Shown one piece after another: positions 37,102 to 46,081 of a stretch of 64,000 nucleotides of DNA. Both the position numbers and the translations under genes were made by a program. The DNA comes from Saprospiraceae bacterium. GTDB lineage: Bacteria; Bacteroidota; Bacteroidia; Chitinophagales; Saprospiraceae. The stretch covers positions 103,588 to 167,587 of the forward strand of contig JADKAE010000016.1 in the NCBI GenBank assembly GCA_016715405.1, written 5' to 3'. Under the pieces are notes generated by a model, which saw only the letters and a list, made by a program, of their open reading frames with translations, was not told the DNA's origin and ran no database searches. The first letter of the stretch is position 1. Each line of letters starts with the position of its first letter.

Positions 37102-38352
37102 ATGTCAACATCTGCGATCATCATCGGCGGCGGTATCATAGGGCTCAGCTCGGCCTACTACCTGCACAAGGCAGGCTGGCAAGTCACTGTAATCGACCGC
37201 GGCGACCTCGCAAATAATTGCTCTTCAGGCAATGCCGGCTATATCTGTCCCAGCCATTTTACCCCTTTGGCAGCGCCGGGCATCATCAGTCAGGGTTTGA
37301 AATGGATGCTCAACTCGCGCAGTCCTTTTTACATCGAACCCCGGCTGAGCCTTTCGCTCGCACAGTGGGGACTGGCCTTCATGCGCAGCGCTACGCAGTC
37401 GCACGTAGATCGCTCGGCGACGCCCCTGCGCGACATCTCCTTGCTGAGCTTGGCCTGCTATCAGGAATGGCAAAACAGCGGCGAATTCCCGTTTTTTTAC
37501 CGCCACGACGGCATGCTGGAATTGTGTCAAACCGAAGAAAACGCCCGCCATGCCCGGCATACCGCCGAAAAAGCCAGGCAATTGGGACTCGACGCCGAAT
37601 GGCTCGATGCTGGTCAGGTGCAAGCCCTCGAGCCCGATGTAGCTTGCGACACGCGAGGCGGTATTTGGTTTCGATCTGATGCCCATGTAAACCCCGCCGA
37701 ATTGATGAAAAACCTGGCAGCCTACTTGACCACCAAAGGCGTACACATCATTGATAATGAATCTGTTGTTAATTTTTTAAAACAAAATAATCGAATACAA
37801 AAAGTCGTCACTACCCGCAATAGCTACAACGCCGACCTCGTGGTATTAGCTGCCGGCGCCTGGAGCCGGGAATTGGCCTCCCAACTGGGCAACAGCCTGC
37901 CGATGGTAGCCGGCAGGGGGTATTCTTTTGTCAAACCGCAACAAGACTACCCTTTCCGTCGCCCGCTCATCCTCACCGAAGGGCGCGTGGCTATCACGCC
38001 GATGGACGGCCAGGTCAGATTCGGAGGTACTATGGAGATCACCGCTACCACTACCCCACCCCGTTTCAAAAGAGTGGAAGGTATCGTGCAGTCCGTCAAT
38101 CGCTTTTTCCCGGGACTTTCGCTGCAAGCGCCGGCCAACGAAGAGGTATGGTACGGCTACCGCCCCTGCTCACCCGATGGATTGCCTTATATTGGGCGAC
38201 TGCCGGGATTAGAAAACGCCATCGCCGCCACAGGCCACGCCATGCTGGGATTGAGCCTGGGCGCTGCCACGGGGTTGCTCGTGAGCCAGATAGCAGGCGA
38301 GCAAAAAACGGATATGGACCTGACTCCGTTTGATCCGGCACGGTTTAATTAA
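37102..38352 (+). CDS. FAD-dependent D-amino acid dehydrogenase, probable cis-4-hydroxy-D-proline oxidase
   Basis: 416 residues. FAD-binding GxGxxG in IIIGGGIIGLSSAYYLHKAG, DAAD-type domains with NCSSGNAGYICPSHF and the C-terminal SPDGLPYIGRLPGLENAIAA TGH. Related to DadA and to the dehydrogenase of hydroxyproline clusters (LhpB-type), oxidising cis-4-hydroxy-D-proline to pyrroline-4-hydroxy-2-carboxylate, the substrate of the deaminase at 33333. Membrane association or electron acceptor cannot be told. Frame intact. Confidence 0.85.
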   Translation: MSTSAIIIGGGIIGLSSAYYLHKAGWQVTVIDRGDLANNCSSGNAGYICPSHFTPLAAPGIISQGLKWMLNSRSPFYIEPRLSLSLAQWGLAFMRSATQSHVDRSATPLRDISLLSLACYQEWQNSGEFPFFYRHDGMLELCQTEENARHARHTAEKARQLGLDAEWLDAGQVQALEPDVACDTRGGIWFRSDAHVNPAELMKNLAAYLTTKGVHIIDNESVVNFLKQNNRIQKVVTTRNSYNADLVVLAAGAWSRELASQLGNSLPMVAGRGYSFVKPQQDYPFRRPLILTEGRVAITPMDGQVRFGGTMEITATTTPPRFKRVEGIVQSVNRFFPGLSLQAPANEEVWYGYRPCSPDGLPYIGRLPGLENAIAATGHAMLGLSLGAATGLLVSQIAGEQKTDMDLTPFDPARFN

Positions 38353-38407
38353 CCGTCAAAATACCCTCACACGGCATCTTTCCGTTATTAATTAATAAAA
38401 ACACCCT

Positions 38408-39234
38408 ATGAAAGCATCCTGGATATTTTTTCTGCTCACCTTTTTACTCGTCAATTGCACCAACCAGCGTGCAGATGAGGGGTTTACTACAAAAGGCAGC
38501 GAACCCGAAATGTCTGTTGAAGCTGATCAGGCGTCACCACCATCGCCACCTCCCCCGGCGATGAAAATACACCAGACCACCTCAGCACAATAGACCGCAA
38601 ACTCATCAAAAACGGCAACCTCAGCTTCGAAACCGACGACCTGGCTGCCACCCGGCAAAAAGTGCTCGATGCCGTCAAAGCCAACTCAGGGTATATCTCC
38701 GACGACCAGGAGACCCGCTCCGACGACCGCATCAGCCATACGATACAGATCAGGATACCCGCAGCGCATTTTGATACCCTGCTCAATACGATCACAAAAG
38801 GCGTATCGCATTTTGATTATAAACAAATCAACGTAAGCGACGTCACCGAAGAATTTATCGACGTCAGCGCTCGTGTAAAGGCCAAAAAAGAGATGGAAAC
38901 CCGTTACCTGGCTTTGTTAAAACAAGCCAAAACGGTGTCGAATATGCTGGAAATAGAACGCGAACTGGGCAATATCAGAGCCGAAATCGAATCTATCGAA
39001 GGCCGCCTGCGCTATCTCAACGACCAGGTTGCTTATTCTAGCCTTTCAGTAACCTATTATGAAAAAATTCACAACCAAACCGCTTTCGGCAAACATTTTC
39101 GCGAAGGATTCCGCAACGGTTGGAACAACCTGGTCTGGTTCTTCATCGGAATCGTTAACCTCTGGCCTTTCCTGCTGCTGGCGGCCATAGGGATCTGGTT
39201 GTTTCGCAGATGGCGAAAGGCAAAACGCGCGTAG
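38408..39234 (+). CDS. DUF4349 lipoprotein; one frameshift
   Basis: About 275 residues. Lipobox in MKASWIFFLLTFLLVNC. After a Pro-rich linker the frame shifts in a C-run at about 38551-38555; adding one C reads PPPGDENTPDHLSTIDRKLI KNGNLSFE and on through VLDAVKANSGYISDD, coiled-coil ELGNIRAEIESIEGRLRYLN and a C-terminal membrane segment (WFFIGIVNLWPFLLLAAIGI WLF). DUF4349 proteins have unknown function; envelope location is clear. Confidence 0.8.
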
Positions 39235-39259
39235 AGACGCAAAATTTTGCGTCTCTACG
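39230..39259. repeat. 30-bp perfect palindrome CGTAGAGACGCAAAA|complement
   Basis: The left half CGTAGAGACGCAAAA is followed by its exact complement. It overlaps the stop of the DUF4349 gene (GTAG), and a TATCTTTG box lies 15 bases after it, before argS. It could be a terminator-like hairpin or a dispersed palindromic repeat. Confidence 0.9.
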
Positions 39260-39273
39260 TCCATCAAAAATCA

Positions 39274-39281
39274 TATCTTTG
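39274..39281 (+). promoter_or_regulatory. -7 promoter box for argS
   Basis: TATCTTTG, 25 bases before the argS ATG. Confidence 0.55.
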
Positions 39282-39305
39282 CCCCTTCAAACCCACACAC
39301 CTCGC

Positions 39306-41158
39306 ATGAATATCATTTCGCTATTGCAGGAAAAGGTCGCAGCAGGGGTTTTGGCCCTTTACGGCGAATCGCCGGCTATCAACCAGATTGCCATCAACAA
39401 AACGCGCAAGGAATTTGAGGGCGACTTCACCGTTGTCACCTTTCCATTTACCCGTGTCGCGGGCAAAAAACCGGAAGAGGTAGGCGCTGAATTGGGTCAA
39501 TATCTTCAGAAAGAATTTCAATATGTAGCGGGGTTTAATGTCGTAAAAGGTTTTTTAAATCTGGTCATCAGCGACAATTTTTGGTTGGATTTTTTGGTAA
39601 AAGACGCCCTGGCGCTCAATTACGGCCAACAACCCTCCAACGGCCGCAAGGTGATGGTGGAGTATTCCTCTCCCAATACCAACAAACCCCTTCACCTGGG
39701 CCATATCCGCAACATCCTGCTGGGATGGTCCACTTCCCGCATTCTTGAAACCGCCGGCTACGAGGTAAAACGCGTGCAAATCGTAAACGATCGCGGCATT
39801 GCCATCTGCAAGAGCATGCTGGGCTGGCAGCGGTTTGCCAACGACAGTACGCCAGCCTCCACAGGCACCAAAGGCGATCATTTCGTGGGGCAGTTTTATG
39901 TGGCTTTTGAACGGGCCTTTCAGGAAGAATACAGAGATTGGCAACAAACGGCCCACGGGCAAAGCGTATTCAATGACCGCCAGGACAAATCACAAGACGA
40001 AGCCGCTTTTTTCAAAGCATACAAAGACGCCTATTTCAACGTATACAGCCCCCTCGGCGCCGACGCCCGCGATATGCTGCGCCGCTGGGAAGCCGGCGAC
40101 ACCGACACCATCGCCCTCTGGCGCAAGCTCAACCAATGGGTGTACGACGGCTTTGATGAAACCTATCGCAGACTGGGCGTTCGCTTTGACAAAATTTATT
40201 ACGAATCAGATACGTACCTGCTGGGCAAAGACCTCATCCAGCAAGGCCTGGAAAAAGGCGTGTTTTACCGCCGCGACGACGGCTCGGTCTGGATTGACCT
40301 CACCGACGCCAAACTCGATCACAAAGTGGTATTGCGAAGCGATGGCACCTCGGTATATATCACCCAAGACATCGGCACCGCCCGGCTTCGCTACGACGAT
40401 TTTGGCGTAGAAAAAATGGTGTACGTGGTGGGCGATGAGCAAAACTACCACTTCCAGGTGCTCTTTGAGATCATGAAACGCCTCGGCGAGCCCTATGCAC
40501 AGGGGCTTCACCACCTGTCATACGGCATGGTCGACCTGCCCACCGGCCGCATGAAGTCGCGCGAAGGAACCGTGGTTGACGCCGACGACCTCGTCGACGA
40601 AGTGATCGGCGAAGCCCGCGAAGGCTCCAAAGAACGCGACGCCACCGCCGAATTATCGACGGAAGAGCGCGAAAATATTATCCGCCAAATAGGTTTGGCC
40701 GCACTAAAGTATTTTATTATAAAAGTACACCCCCAAAAGCGCATGATTTTCGACCCCAAAGAGTCGGTCGACTTGCAGGGGCAAACGGGGCCTTATATCC
40801 AAAATGCCTACGTGCGCATACAGTCGGTTTTGCGCAAAGCCCAGGAAGAAGGCTACGCCCTTACTGGCAACGACGTGAAAGGCTATGCCCTGCACACCGA
40901 CGAAAAGACCTGATCGCGCAACTTTACGATTTTCCGGCGCAAATCGAGGAGGCCGCAGCCAACTACGACCCCTCGGTCATCGCCGCTTATTGCTATGGAC
41001 TAGCCAAGTCTTTTCACAAATTTTATCACGATTTCTCGATATTGCGCGCAGATACGGAAGCATCCAAACAACTGCGCATTATGCTGAGCTCAGCTATCGC
41101 CAATGCATTGAAAAACGGCATGGATATGCTTGGCATTGAAATGCCGGAGAGAATGTAA
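39306..41158 (+). CDS. argS: Arginyl-tRNA synthetase; one frameshift
   Basis: About 617 residues. Class I synthetase with HIGH-type motif NTNKPLHLGHIRNILLGW, the KMSKS-type loop KMSKS replaced by RMKSREGTVVDADDL, and the C-terminal anticodon domain (IAAYCYGLAKSFHKFYHDFS). At the GAAAAG run (40903-40906) one A is missing; adding it joins HTDEKDLIAQLYDFPAQIEE. An essential gene, so the break is almost certainly sequence error. Promoter box and palindrome lie just before it. Confidence 0.93.
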
Positions 41159-41160
41159 AT

Positions 41161-41274
41161 CCGTTGTCGGTTGTCAGTTGTCGGTTATCCGTTCTTTTTT
41201 ATCTTTGCTAATTATTTTGAGAACAGAGAACAGAGAACAGAGAACAGAGAACAGAGAACAGAGAACAGTCAACA
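41161..41274. repeat. Mirrored GAACAGA element upstream of glnS
   Basis: Left arm GTTGTCGGTTGTCAGTTGTC, box TATCTTTG (41200-41207), right arm seven GAACAGA units (41219-41268) ending at the start of glnS. Confidence 0.9.
41200..41207 (+). promoter_or_regulatory. -7 promoter box inside the repeat element
   Basis: TATCTTTG matches TAnnTTTG. Confidence 0.55.
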
Positions 41275-41277
41275 ACC

Positions 41278-42954
41278 ATGAATACATCTACCGAAACAAA
41301 AGAAAAAGAACCCCTAAACTTCATCGAGGAGATCATCGAAGAAGACATACGCAACGGCAAACACGGAGGCCGCGTACACACGCGTTTTCCGCCCGAGCCC
41401 AATGGCTTCCTGCATATCGGCCATGCCAAAGCATTGGTTGTCAATTTTGAAACAGCCCAAAAATATGGCGGCAAAACCAACCTCCGCCTCGACGACACCA
41501 ACCCTTCGACCGAAAATACCGACTATGTGGACAATATCAAAAACGATATCCGCTGGCTCGGTTTCGAATGGGAAGGCGAGGAATTGTATGCCTCCGATTA
41601 TTTCGAACAATTATACCAATTTGCCGTCAAGCTGATCCACAAAGGACTGGCCTACGTGGACGATTCCACTCCCGAAGAAATTGCCGCGCAGAAAGGCACA
41701 CCGACCGCCCCGGGCACGGAGAGCCCTTACCGCAATCGTTCTGTCGAAGAAAATCTCGACCTCTTCGCCCGCATGCGCGCAGGGGAATTTCCCGACGGCT
41801 CGCGCGTACTCAGAGCAAAAGTGGATATGGCTTCGCCCAATATGCACATGCGCGATCCAGTAATTTATCGTATCAAACACGAACACCACCATCGCACCGG
41901 CGACGACTGGTGTATTTACCCGATGTACGATTTTGCTCACGGCCAAAGCGACTCTATCGAAGAGATCACCCATTCGCTCTGCTCACTCGAATTTCGCCAC
42001 CACCGCCCGCTATACGACTGGTTTATCGAAAAGCTGGAGATTTTCCCCTCGCGGCAAATCGAGTTTGCGCGCATGAATGTGGCTTATATGATAACCAGCA
42101 AACGCAGACTTATGAAGCTGGTGACCGACAATTACGTCACCGGCTGGGATGACCCCCGCATGCCCACTCTGGCGGGTATGCGCCGCCGCGGCTACCCTGC
42201 CCCCGCCATCCGCGAGTTCTGCCGTCGCACCGGTACCGCCCGCCGCGATAACGTGATCGAATACGAATTGCTCGAATTCTGCGTGCGCGAGGAACTCAAC
42301 CGCACTTCACTGAGGTCTATGGTGGTGTTAGATCCGCTTAAAGTGGTAATTACCAACTATCCGGAAGGACAAGTGGAAGATATGAGCATTGAAAACAACC
42401 CCGAAGATCCTAATGCAGGCCAACGCACAATGCCTTTCTCGCGCGAGTTGTATATCGAACGCGATGATTATATGGACGACCCTCCCAAAAATTACCACCG
42501 CCTTGCCCCCGGAAAGGACGTACGCCTCAAAAGCGGCTATATCATCCATTGCGACGAGGTGATCAAGGATGCCAACGGAGAGGTTACGGAACTTTATTGC
42601 AGCTATTACCCCGACAGCCGTAGCGGTAGCGATACTTCGGGCATCAAAGCAAAAGGCGTTATTCACTGGGTATCGGCGCAGCAAGCTATTCAGGTCGAAG
42701 TCCGCCTGTACGATCGCCTCTTTACCGACCCCGAACCCACTAACCACGAAGACCGCGACTATATCGAATTTTATAACACAAATTCGCTGCAGGTGGTCAC
42801 CGCTTTCGCAGAACCCAGCCTGAAAAACGCACTACCGGGCCAAACGTTCCAGTTCCTGCGCAAAGGCTATTTCTGCACCGACGCCGATTCGACACCTGCA
42901 AACCCTGTATTCAACCTCACGGTGAACCTCAAGGATAATTGGTCGAAACAGTGA
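41278..42954 (+). CDS. glnS: Glutaminyl-tRNA synthetase
   Basis: 558 residues, class I. HIGH motif FLHIGHAKALVVNFETAQKY, LRLDDTNP, and a KMSKS-type loop (YMITSKRRLMKL). The C-terminal anticodon-binding beta-barrels are complete, to KDNWSKQ. Direct glutaminylation means the organism does not depend only on the amidotransferase route for Gln-tRNA. Intact frame. Follows argS with its own repeat-promoter element, so the two synthetase genes have separate leaders. Confidence 0.95.
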   Translation: MNTSTETKEKEPLNFIEEIIEEDIRNGKHGGRVHTRFPPEPNGFLHIGHAKALVVNFETAQKYGGKTNLRLDDTNPSTENTDYVDNIKNDIRWLGFEWEGEELYASDYFEQLYQFAVKLIHKGLAYVDDSTPEEIAAQKGTPTAPGTESPYRNRSVEENLDLFARMRAGEFPDGSRVLRAKVDMASPNMHMRDPVIYRIKHEHHHRTGDDWCIYPMYDFAHGQSDSIEEITHSLCSLEFRHHRPLYDWFIEKLEIFPSRQIEFARMNVAYMITSKRRLMKLVTDNYVTGWDDPRMPTLAGMRRRGYPAPAIREFCRRTGTARRDNVIEYELLEFCVREELNRTSLRSMVVLDPLKVVITNYPEGQVEDMSIENNPEDPNAGQRTMPFSRELYIERDDYMDDPPKNYHRLAPGKDVRLKSGYIIHCDEVIKDANGEVTELYCSYYPDSRSGSDTSGIKAKGVIHWVSAQQAIQVEVRLYDRLFTDPEPTNHEDRDYIEFYNTNSLQVVTAFAEPSLKNALPGQTFQFLRKGYFCTDADSTPANPVFNLTVNLKDNWSKQ

Positions 42955-43029
42955 TGAACAGTGAACGGTGAACTGTGAACTGTGAACTGATCTAAGATCG
43001 GTTCACAGTTCACTGTTCACTGTTCACAC
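42955..43029. repeat. Inverted GTGAACA array between convergent genes
   Basis: Units GTGAACGGTGAACTGTGAACT and complement GTTCACAGTTCACTGTTCAC with TGATCTAAGATCGG in the loop; nearly a perfect long hairpin at the end of glnS and of the convergent lipoprotein gene, so bidirectional terminator function is plausible. Confidence 0.85.
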
Positions 43030-43034
43030 AACTA

Positions 43035-43865
43035 TTACGGACGCCACCAGGCACGTACGTGAATCGTGCGGGTATTTCCGTTTTCGAGCGTAAGGATAGC
43101 ATATGGATCGCAGGTACCGTTGCCGTAATTGATCAGGCGGGTTACGTTGCCTACCGTCATTTCGAGGGTTCCCCTTTCTACCCAGCGGCACAATCTGCGT
43201 TTTGTGAGGGGATCCTGCTCGTCAATAACCAAGCTATAGGCCACGCCGTTGCGGTTCAAACCGTTGGAACCACCCGTAATTTGTACTACATCATCCAGCA
43301 AAGCAGGTGTGCCTGCGCCTTCGATCAGTGTTATGGTATGATCGGCTTCCCAGGTTGTTTGTGAGCCGTCGGGGAAGGTGATGCTGCCGCCCGTCACCGT
43401 GCGGTTTATCACGGGGTCGCCATTGGCGTCGAATCCCTGATTGGTCCAGGTTTTGGTGCCTTCCACATGGGCGTCGTCTACATAAAAATCTACAAGTGTG
43501 GCGGTGCGTACTGCACCTGCATTCCGCATGGTATCACTTTGTGTCACAATAATCTGGCCGCGGCGTACGCGACCGTCGGGTCCTTCGCAGCCATCTGTGC
43601 CGTAGTCAATCGTCACCGTGCGCGGGAAACTCCAATCGCCGGGCGTGACCGTCACCGTAGGGCAGTCGTTGGGGCCGTTGGGGCCGCGCGATTCCAGTTC
43701 CGTATCAATTTCGTCTTCGGTGCTTTGGAAAATGTCCATGGAAGTCGTCAGGTCTTCACTCGTCATCACCGCGTCAGCAGGGGCTTCATTGTCTGCTTTG
43801 TTGCAGGAAGTAAATACCATACCAAGGGCAATCACTGCAACCCATAGGAGCAAATGCTTTTTCAT
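43035..43865 (-). CDS. Secreted lipoprotein of unknown function
   Basis: 276 residues. Lipoprotein signal MKKHLLLWVAVIALGMVFTS C, then an acidic linker (DIFQSTEDEIDTELESRGPN) and a beta-rich domain with CPTVTVTPGDWSFPRTVTID. The C-terminal half resembles conserved Bacteroidota exported lipoproteins of about 250-290 residues. Function unknown. Frame intact. Confidence 0.7.
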   Translation of the reverse strand: MKKHLLLWVAVIALGMVFTSCNKADNEAPADAVMTSEDLTTSMDIFQSTEDEIDTELESRGPNGPNDCPTVTVTPGDWSFPRTVTIDYGTDGCEGPDGRVRRGQIIVTQSDTMRNAGAVRTATLVDFYVDDAHVEGTKTWTNQGFDANGDPVINRTVTGGSITFPDGSQTTWEADHTITLIEGAGTPALLDDVVQITGGSNGLNRNGVAYSLVIDEQDPLTKRRLCRWVERGTLEMTVGNVTRLINYGNGTCDPYAILTLENGNTRTIHVRAWWRP

Positions 43866-43907
43866 AGCAATAGTTGTTTTTATGTAATTTAAAGATGAGA
43901 AATCTCG

Positions 43908-43999
43908 ACTGTGGGACTTTACGACTGTGCGACTGTGCGAAATTAAATAAGCGTATAAAAGAAGTATCCCTGATCGTAAAGTCGTAAAGTCGCAAAGTC
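43908..43999. repeat. Mirrored GACTGTGCG / AGTCGTAA array
   Basis: Left arm GACTGTGGGACTTTACGACT and further GTGCG units; right arm CGTAAAGTCGTAAAGTCGCA, complementary, between the divergent lipoprotein and pyrR genes. Confidence 0.8.
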
Positions 44000-44098
44000 A
44001 TTTATGCTATTATGACTGGATTGGTAAAAGAAGGTTTAACCGCAGCTTCATTATTTTTTTTTAAAGTCGGCAAAACATCCTTTGTCAGGCGCAACGCC

Positions 44099-44106
44099 TA
44101 TCTTTG
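44099..44106 (+). promoter_or_regulatory. -7 promoter box for pyrR, nearly leaderless
   Basis: TATCTTTG ends only nine bases before the ATG at 44115, so the transcript should start at or within a few bases of the start codon. Confidence 0.6.
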
Positions 44107-44114
44107 TAACTATT

Positions 44115-44676
44115 ATGAATAAAGGACGCGTCATACTCGATCAGGAAAGGTTTTCGCTAACCATCGACCGGTTATGCCAACAACTGATCGAGACTTACGA
44201 CAACTTTGAAGATACCTGTCTCGTAGGCATTCAACCTCGGGGCGTATGGCTCTCTGATCGCATTTACAACCGGCTTCAGCACATATTGGGACACGCTTCT
44301 TTTCTTTACGGTAAACTGGATATCACGTTTTACCGCGACGACTTTCGGATGCGCGCCAAACCGCTCAAAGCCAGCGTGACGGATATGGAATTTTGGTAGA
44401 CGATAAAATGTGATCCTCGTCGATGACGTGTTGTACAGCGGTCGTACGGTGCAGGCGGCTCTAACCGCATTGAACCATTACGGCAGGGCCCGCCAGGTAA
44501 AACTACTGGTTTTGGTCGACCGCAGGTTTAACCGCCATCTGCCCATCCATGCAGACTACAAGGGCATTACAGTGGACGCCCTCGACGACGCGTACGTGAA
44601 AGTAGAATGGGCGGAAAGCAATCAGGCAGACAGGGTATTATTATTTGCCAATAAACAAGAAGCAGAACAAGGATAG
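44115..44676 (+). CDS. pyrR: PyrR bifunctional regulator/uracil phosphoribosyltransferase; two frameshifts
   Basis: About 187 residues. The PRPP-binding motif VILVDDVLYSGRTVQAALTA is complete. N-terminal CLVGIQPRGVWLSDRIYNRL and the Arg-rich flexible loop are also present. The stretch 44392-44408 has GAATTTTGG and GATAAAATG, each one base short of GAATTTTTG and GATAAAAATG; restoring both reads DMEFLVDDKNVILVDDVLYS. PyrR senses UMP/PRPP and, in many bacteria, attenuates pyr mRNA; here it stands at the head of a pyrR-pyrB pair. No PyrR-binding leader is seen because the promoter is almost leaderless. Confidence 0.9.
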
Positions 44677-44679
44677 GGC

Positions 44680-45611
44680 ATGAGCAGTATACAACAGTTG
44701 AGTGTTTCTCACTTATTGGGTATTAAAACGCTTACCGCCGAAGATATTCAACTCATCTTCGAAACAGCCGACGAATTCAAGGAGGTGATCAACAGGCCGA
44801 TCAAAAAAGTGCCTTCGCTTCGCGATCTGACTATCGCCAATTTGTTTTTTGAAAATTCTACGCGCACGCGCATTTCTTTCGAACTGGCTGAAAAACGCCT
44901 GTCAGCCGATGTACTCAACTTTTCTTCTTCTTCCTCTTCCGTTACCAAAGGCGAAACCCTCCTGGATACCGTCAATAATATCCTGTCGATGAAAGTGGAC
45001 ATGATCGTGATGCGGCATCCTGCGCCGGGTGCGCCTCACTTTCTATCGCACCATATCAAAGCCAATATTATCAACGCCGGCGACGGCACCCACGAACACC
45101 CGACGCAGGCGCTGCTCGATGCCTACTCGATTCGCGAACAACTCGGCGATCTGGCAGGAAAAAGGTGGCTATTTTTGGCGACATACTCCACTCGCGCGTA
45201 GCGCTGAGCAATATCTATTGCCTCAACAAACTCGGCGCCGAAGTCACCGTCTGCGGCCCGCCGACGCTTATGCCCAAATACGTGCAGTCGCTCGGCGTTA
45301 AGGTGTCGCATCAGGTAAGGGATACGCTCGAATGGTGCGACGTGGCCAACGTGCTGCGTATTCAACTCGAACGCCAGGATCTCAAATATTTCCCTTCTCT
45401 ACGCGAATACGCCCAATACTACGGCATCAATCGCACATTGCTCGACAGCCTGGGCAAGCAGATCCTTATTATGCACCCGGGCCCCATCAATCGCGGCGTA
45501 GAAATTACCAGCGACATCGCCGATTCTTCCCATTCTATTATTCTTCAGCAAGTAGAAAACGGGGTGGCCATTCGCATGGCCGTGTTATACTTGCTTGCCG
45601 CCAAGCGTTAA
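44680..45611 (+). CDS. pyrB: Aspartate carbamoyltransferase catalytic chain; one frameshift
   Basis: About 310 residues. Carbamoyl-phosphate site FFENSTRTRISFELAEKRL, HPTQALLDAYSI and the Asp-binding part (IMHPGPINRGVEITSDIAD). The frame breaks at an A-run near 45162 (GGAAAAAGG); one more A joins LAGKKVAIFGDILHSRVALS. Starts four bases after pyrR. Catalyses the first committed step of pyrimidine synthesis. The stop overlaps the convergent gene by four bases. Confidence 0.93.
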
Positions 45612-46081
45612 TAATCAACGCCTATTTTTTTATAAATAAAATGAAGGAGCCAGGCCGGGCCGATGAGTAAAAATTGTAAGTCTTCAAAAAACGACGGTTT
45701 TTTACCCTCAATTTTATGTCCTATAAATTGACCTATCCAGGCTACCACAAAAATGACTACGGATATTAGCGCCAGTTGACCGGCATTGCGGCCTACCGCT
45801 TCGTAAATGGCGTTATTGCCCCATAGCAAAAGCCCGCCGATTACAAAAAAGCCCAAAAACATAGGCGTAGAAAGACGCAAGTAGTAGCCCAACGCCAATA
45901 CCAGCGCTACTGCCGCCCAATTGGCATACAAATGGCGTTCGCTAAAAAAAGGAATGCTGTACAACAATCCGAACAAACTGAACATGATGCTCGGTACACA
46001 AACCCAGTGGATGAGTTTATTGGTCGCATTTTGGTGGCTCTCGCCGTATTTATCGAGAAACCATTCCATCGTCTTGGCCAT
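45608..46081 (-). CDS. DUF962 / Mpo1-like membrane protein
   Basis: 157 residues. Start MAKTMEWFLDKYGESHQNAT NKLIHWVCVPS contains the conserved His residues of the Mpo1 family (2-hydroxy fatty acid dioxygenase in yeast). Four membrane helices (e.g. LFGLLYSIPFF, FLGFFVIGGLLLW) and GHKIEGKKPSF follow. The function in bacteria is unknown. It converges on pyrB and is followed upstream by HMG-CoA lyase with overlap. Confidence 0.85.
   Translation of the reverse strand: MAKTMEWFLDKYGESHQNATNKLIHWVCVPSIMFSLFGLLYSIPFFSERHLYANWAAVALVLALGYYLRLSTPMFLGFFVIGGLLLWGNNAIYEAVGRNAGQLALISVVIFVVAWIGQFIGHKIEGKKPSFFEDLQFLLIGPAWLLHFIYKKIGVDY

Noticed and set aside
44392..44408. Programmed frameshift in pyrR
   Set aside because: Two separate one-base losses in runs, no slippery-site signals; the pattern matches sequencing error elsewhere in the window.
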